Source of the DNA: Meconema thalassinum | Taxonomy: Eukaryota; Arthropoda; Insecta; Orthoptera; Tettigoniidae | Length of the DNA: 64,000 bases | Direction of reading: 5' to 3' | Assembly (NCBI GenBank): GCA_946902985.2 | Contig: OX336392.1 | Location: 18,078,716-18,142,715 of the forward strand | In this document: piece after piece, positions 60,325 through 64,000 of the stretch | Position numbering within the stretch: the first letter of the stretch is position 1 | Layout: every line of letters begins with the position of its first letter | The notes under the pieces: generated by a model | Seen by the model: the letters and a program-made list of their open reading frames with translations, nothing else | Databases searched by the model: none | What the model was told of the DNA's origin: nothing | Program-made: the position numbers and the translations under genes

Positions 60325-60763
60325 TTGTTGTTGTTGTTTGAGTCTTCAATCCTTTGACCGGTTTGATGCAGCTGTCCACGCCTCCCTGTCCTGAGCTAAT
60401 CGTTTCATCTCTACATAGCTACCCTACATCCGAGGCAATCTGTTTAACATATTCTAACCTTGGTCTACCCCTACAGTTCTTGTCCTCGACCCTTCCTTCC
60501 ATAACTAAGCTTGCTATTCCTGGGTGTCTTAGCATGTGTCCTACCAACCTATCTCTTCTCTTCATTATCAGTCACTACAAACATCTCTCCTCTCCCACTC
60601 GTCTTAATACCTCTTCGTTTGTCACCCTATCTATCCATCTGATCTTCATCATTCTCCTGTAACACCACATTTCAAACGCTTCAATTCTCCTCTTTTCTGC
60701 TGCACCAATAGTCCAAGTTTCACTTCCATAGAGCGCGACGCTCCAGACAAAGGTCTTCAAAAA
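60325..60763 (-). mobile_element. 5'-truncated LINE fragment ending in (TTG/CAA)n
   Basis: On the minus strand it begins in frame with TFVWSVALYGSETWTI, continues through KRRIEAFEMWCYRRMM and RVTNEEVLRRVGEERC, then shifts frame. This is the same family as 30383-30940. The 3' end is a (CAA)n tail on the minus strand (ttgttgttgttgttg at about 60324-60338 on plus). Confidence 0.85.
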
Positions 60764-60769
60764 TTAACG

Positions 60770-61080
60770 CATAAAAGACACCGATAATCAGTCTGAAAGA
60801 CTGGACTTTATATCATTTTAAATGCTAGCAGCCGAGTTTCAAGAAGGCAGTGCGAGAACCGAGTTTCAGGATTCTATTTTGTTTCTTCACTGCCTACTTG
60901 ATTGTTCTCGCACTGCCTTCTTGAAACTCTGTTCTCGCACTGCCTTCTTGGTACTCGGGTGCTACATCGTACTATGACGTCACACACTTCAGTGCATTCT
61001 AGGTACATTTCGTCCCGTCACCGTAACGTAACGCCAGACCCCAGCGTAACGACGAAGTCGACAAGATCATTTAAAATAAT
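60770..61080 (-). repeat. MITE-like element, copy 2
   Basis: In reverse orientation its ends match those of 53461-53795: aaatgatcttgtcgacttcg with gtcgttacgctggggtctgg at one end, and atataaagtccagtctttca at the other. This copy is richer in CpG than copy 1. It contains the hairpin at 60834-60929 and borders the Penelope-like element's left target duplication. Confidence 0.6.
60834..60929. repeat. Perfect 26-bp inverted repeat with 44-nt loop
   Basis: Arms 60834-60859 (gagtttcaagaaggcagtgc onward) and 60904-60929 (gttctcgcactgccttcttg onward) are exact complements. A third, direct copy of gttctcgcactgccttcttg lies at 60931-60950. The transcript would form a long stem. Confidence 0.85.
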
Positions 61081-61138
61081 AATATAGTATAAATAATTCA
61101 TGCTTTTGGGCTAATGCCGTGTGTATTTTTAATTTAAA

Positions 61139-61174
61139 CCATACGTTTCGGAGAAACCTTGCCTCCTTTTTCAA
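61139..61174 (-). ncRNA. Possible degenerate hammerhead ribozyme remnant
   Basis: In the 3' region, read on the minus strand: ttgaaaa, then an aggag...ctcc stem (II) with an internal loop, then gaaac. This matches the order of a hammerhead core, but the conserved CUGAUGA is reduced to UUGAAAA (four of seven positions kept). Hammerhead motifs are known from the terminal repeats of Penelope-like elements. Cleavage activity is unlikely in this form. Confidence 0.35.
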
Positions 61175-61582
61175 TGGAAATAAACAATGTGGCCAAAGAA
61201 AGTATATCAATGAGATTGCAAAAAATATAGATAAATTCCTCGGTTCGTCACCAGAGAGCAGCTGCCAGAAATAACTGTATGGACCATGGTGGAACGGCGG
61301 ACAGAGTAGTAAGTAACAAGAAGGTAAAGGGGGCGGTGTGAAAATATAGAAACACCTCGAAGAATGAGGAGGGGGGGGGGGAGGGGGAGGGTTAGATGGA
61401 TATAAGGAAACATAGACAAAAGGGAATACTAGCTGAACGATACCTAACGTCATACAGTCAACGGCGAAAAAACAGATGGAAACTCCTCCAGTGACGAACA
61501 AAGGAGATCAAATCCAGGCTCTGAGCCCTAGAGGGAAAATGTACAATTTTAAATATGTGAAGAACAGAGAGACTGAGAGGAA

Positions 61583-63898
61583 CTATCTCCCTAGATCCTT
61601 AATAACTGGTAGCCAAGTGTCACTTAGCTGATATCCAGTGTCTCTGTTAAAATTATTGGGATTTTTACGAATTTCAACTGCCTCCCTTATAATTCTAGAC
61701 CAGTTGTGCTTAACAAGGGCAAGCGCATGAGCATCCTTGAAACATACATCGTGCCCTGAAGACAGGGCATGTTCAGCTATAGCTGATTTGTCAGGTTGGT
61801 TTAGACGGATGTTCCTTTGATGCTCTTTGATGCGAGTGGCAATTGATCGTTTTGTTTGTCCAATGTAGACTTTTCCGCAAGTACATGGGACTTCATACAC
61901 CCCAGGTTGTAGTATTGGGGACAATTTATCTTTGTTTAATGCTAAACGTTGACCAATTTTCGTCATAGTGCCGAAAACTGTTTTTATCTTGTGCTTGCGG
62001 AGAATCTTAGCAACGCGGTCAGTGGTGTTGTGAATATAAGGGAGGTAAGCAGTTCCTCTCACGTCGAAGCTCTGAGAAGGTTGTCTATCCCTCCTTCTGG
62101 GATGTAGGGACCTATATATAGTGGATTCATTATAGCCATTACCCTTAAACATGGTTTGTAAGGCATGTAACTCTTCCTGAAGAGTTGATGCCTCACAAAT
62201 ACGTTCCGCTCTTTTGGCTAGAGTTGTTATAATTCCTTGTTTTTGTGCTGGGTGGTGGTGGGAGTCCGCATGTAAATAACGGTTAGTGTGAGTTGGCTTA
62301 CGGTAGACGCTGTGCCCCATGGAGCCATCCGCTTTCCTCCTCACAAGAACATCCAAAAAAGGTAAGCATCCACCTGACTCTAGCTCCATTGTGAAGTGTA
62401 TTGAAGGATGCAGCTGATTTAGGTGGTTCAGAAAGTGGTTCAGTTTCTCAGAACCCTCCTCCCACACCACGAACGTATCATCCACATACCTCCACCAAAT
62501 CACAGGTTTGAAAGACGCCGAAGATATAGCCTCCCCCTCAAAATGTTCCATGAAAAAATTTGCCACGACAGGCGAGATTGGACTTCCCATGGCCACACCA
62601 TCAGTCTGCTCGTAATATTTACCATCCCACAAGAAATAGCTGGAACACAAGCAGTGGTGGAATAATCGGGCAATGTCCTCAGGAAACAAATCCTTGATGA
62701 GTGACATGACTGAGTCCACCGGCACTCTGGTAAACAAGGACTCGACATCAAAACTCACCAAAATAGCATTTGGTTGAACGGCGATGGTTGACAATTTTTC
62801 GACGAAATGGGTTTAATCCCTAATGTAGGACTGTGTGCGCCCCAAGTGCGGCTGAAGCAACTTGCTGAGATATTGCGCAAGAGCATAAGTTGGAGAACCT
62901 ATTGTGCTAACAATTGGTCGAAGAGGGACGTCTTGCTTATGGATTTTTGGAAGACCATACAATCTCGGAGGAACAGCATCTCTCGGAATAAGACATCTTC
63001 CCTCTTCTTTTGGAATAGATGACAGTTTAACAAGCTTAGCAGTGGCATTGGATACACGAGTGGTTGGATCACGAGTGCACAGTCTGTACACAGGATCAGA
63101 TAACAGAATCGAGATTTTACTTTTATATTCAACGGTATCCATCACCACTGTCGCATTTCCCTTGTCAGCATGAAGAATAGAAATGGTGTCATTATTTCTT
63201 AGTTCCTTCAATGCCTTTCTTTCACCCCGAGTTAAATTGGGTGCGGGTACTTTAGAGGATCTTAATATCCTCACACTTTCTTGTCTAACTTCTCCAGCTT
63301 CATCTGGAGGTAAATTGTAGATGGCAGCCTCAACGGATGTGATCAACTCCTCTGTAGGAATTTTGGAGGGTGCAAGAGCAAAGTTGAGACCTCTGCTTAG
63401 TAAAGTTGTTTGATAGTCATCTAAAGGGGTATTAGAAAGATTGACTACAACTTTACTAGTATCAAGAACCGTACGAGGAGCTGTTTGTCTCGAGGACAAT
63501 CGAAGGAACTTAGCTCTTTGTCTATCTACAGCCCGACAAAAATTATTCTCGGCCTGAATAGCGGAGATACGTTCAAAGAACAGCCACAATTCCTCTGAGA
63601 GAATGCTACTAAGAAGCAGATGTAAGTGTAATAACTCACGGGAAACTGCGTCCAATTCAGTACGAGAGTTCTGGATCCTCTCGATAACAAGTGCCTTGCT
63701 AGCGCGCTGATAAATTCTCATAGCTTTATGAGTGTGTATAGTTTGCTTCAATTTTACACAGTTGGGAATGATGTTATGATCCCTGCATCTAAGAAAGAAG
63801 GACAACGATGAAAGGAGAGAGCTCCTTCTTCGCCTCAACTTACTAAATTTAGATGATTGTCGAACAACTTCCTCCCCATAGAGGTTTCTAATTTGCAT
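61583..63898 (-). pseudogene. Penelope-like reverse transcriptase with GIY-YIG endonuclease, one nonsense codon
   Basis: A single frame of 772 codons runs from ATG 63898 to TAG 61583, interrupted only by TAA at 62813-62815 (codon 362). The N-terminal 230 residues are basic and helical. RT motifs follow: ILHADKGNATVVM about 241-253, PRLYGLPKIHK about 311-321 and LRPIVS about 326-331. After the stop come VSFDVESLFTRVP (first catalytic Asp), GVAMGSPISP and WRYVDDTFVVW with the Asp-Asp pair, then GGCLPFLDVLV and YRKPTHTNRYLH. The C-terminal endonuclease has GVYEVPCTCGKVYIGQT, an Arg and a Glu-His pair in RIKEHQRN, and a second EH...GH set. This RT-then-GIY-YIG order is diagnostic of Penelope-like elements. 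RT and endonuclease residues look intact, so inactivation is recent. The frame also stays open upstream of the ATG into the palindrome. Confidence 0.92.
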
Positions 63899-63959
63899 AT
63901 TAAGGCTTTCACGGCCCGGATTATTATATAAATAATCCGGGCCGTGAAAGCCTTAATAT
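63897..63959. repeat. Perfect 29-bp palindrome at the Penelope 5' end
   Basis: Arms 63897-63925 and 63931-63959 are exact reverse complements around the 5-nt loop atata. The core is aaggctttcacggcccgg. One arm holds the element's leader up to the first bases of the start codon; the other is an inverted extra copy of that leader, directly followed by the right target duplication. Confidence 0.95.
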
Positions 63960-64000
63960 ACAAAATAATATAGTACATTAAGCAACGAGCCTATAATGGC

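Larger units (their letters stand above)
61078..63975 (-). mobile_element. Penelope-like element with 12-bp target duplication
   Basis: aataatatagta is found at 61078-61089 and at 63964-63975, bracketing 61090-63963 (2874 bp). Inside, on the minus strand, come a palindromic 5' end, one coding frame (RT + GIY-YIG), and a 3' untranslated region of about 490 bp with a C-rich/G-rich tract (61370-61390) and a hammerhead-like remnant. It is close to full length. Confidence 0.88.

Noticed and set aside
61067..61501. 144-codon minus-strand frame with a proline run
   Set aside because: It lies in the Penelope 3' untranslated region and arises from a C-rich tract.

Overview
This window looks like heterochromatic, repeat-dominated DNA from a large arthropod (probably insect) nuclear genome. 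It has no prokaryote-like gene density and no intact long host gene. It does have a huge satellite, tRNA-derived SINEs, mariner, hAT, LINE and Penelope-like elements, foldback elements and microsatellites. The order cannot be fixed from the sequence alone.

Layout. Positions 79-23180 are one uninterrupted satellite of 50-bp monomers (about 460 copies) with visible higher-order structure: a 2.9-kb (58-monomer) duplicated segment, and a recurring triplet of a diagnostic variant every 1250-1300 bp near the right end. From 23.7 to 35.9 kb lies a mosaic of nested transposons: LINE 3' fragments, tRNA-headed SINEs, a deleted mariner with 187-bp terminal inverted repeats (TIRs) and its TA duplication (28690-29509), and a short hAT derivative with a perfect 8-bp target duplication (31906-32627) inside an older inverted-repeat element. 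There is also an unclassified element family, with two copies here (24515-25943 and 33964-35602) and a third at 53307-54873. A probable spliced exon of a two-pass membrane protein lies at 26592-26822 (minus strand). Positions 35.9-48.7 kb are AT-rich and carry no gene I can support. At 48.7-52.9 kb a 29-bp minisatellite is split by a nearly full-length endonuclease/reverse-transcriptase LINE (minus strand) whose 1044-codon frame is broken by only two nonsense codons. From 53 to 61 kb there are more repeats, including a foldback element with two 202-bp arms. At the right edge (61090-63963, minus strand) sits a nearly complete Penelope-like element: RT plus GIY-YIG endonuclease, one nonsense codon, a 12-bp target duplication, a hammerhead-like remnant in its 3' region and a perfect 29-bp palindrome at its 5' end.

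How the parts relate. No host pathway can be reconstructed. What the window records is a history of insertions: mariner into an older repeat (an empty paralogous site is also present), SINEs and a MITE-like element into the unclassified family, hAT into an inverted-repeat element, LINE into a minisatellite, and Penelope at the edge of a MITE-like element. The best candidates for something undescribed are (i) the family with hairpin ends and internal tandem ~430-bp units, (ii) the satellite's higher-order organisation and its CpG-type variation, and (iii) the Penelope element's palindromic 5' end.
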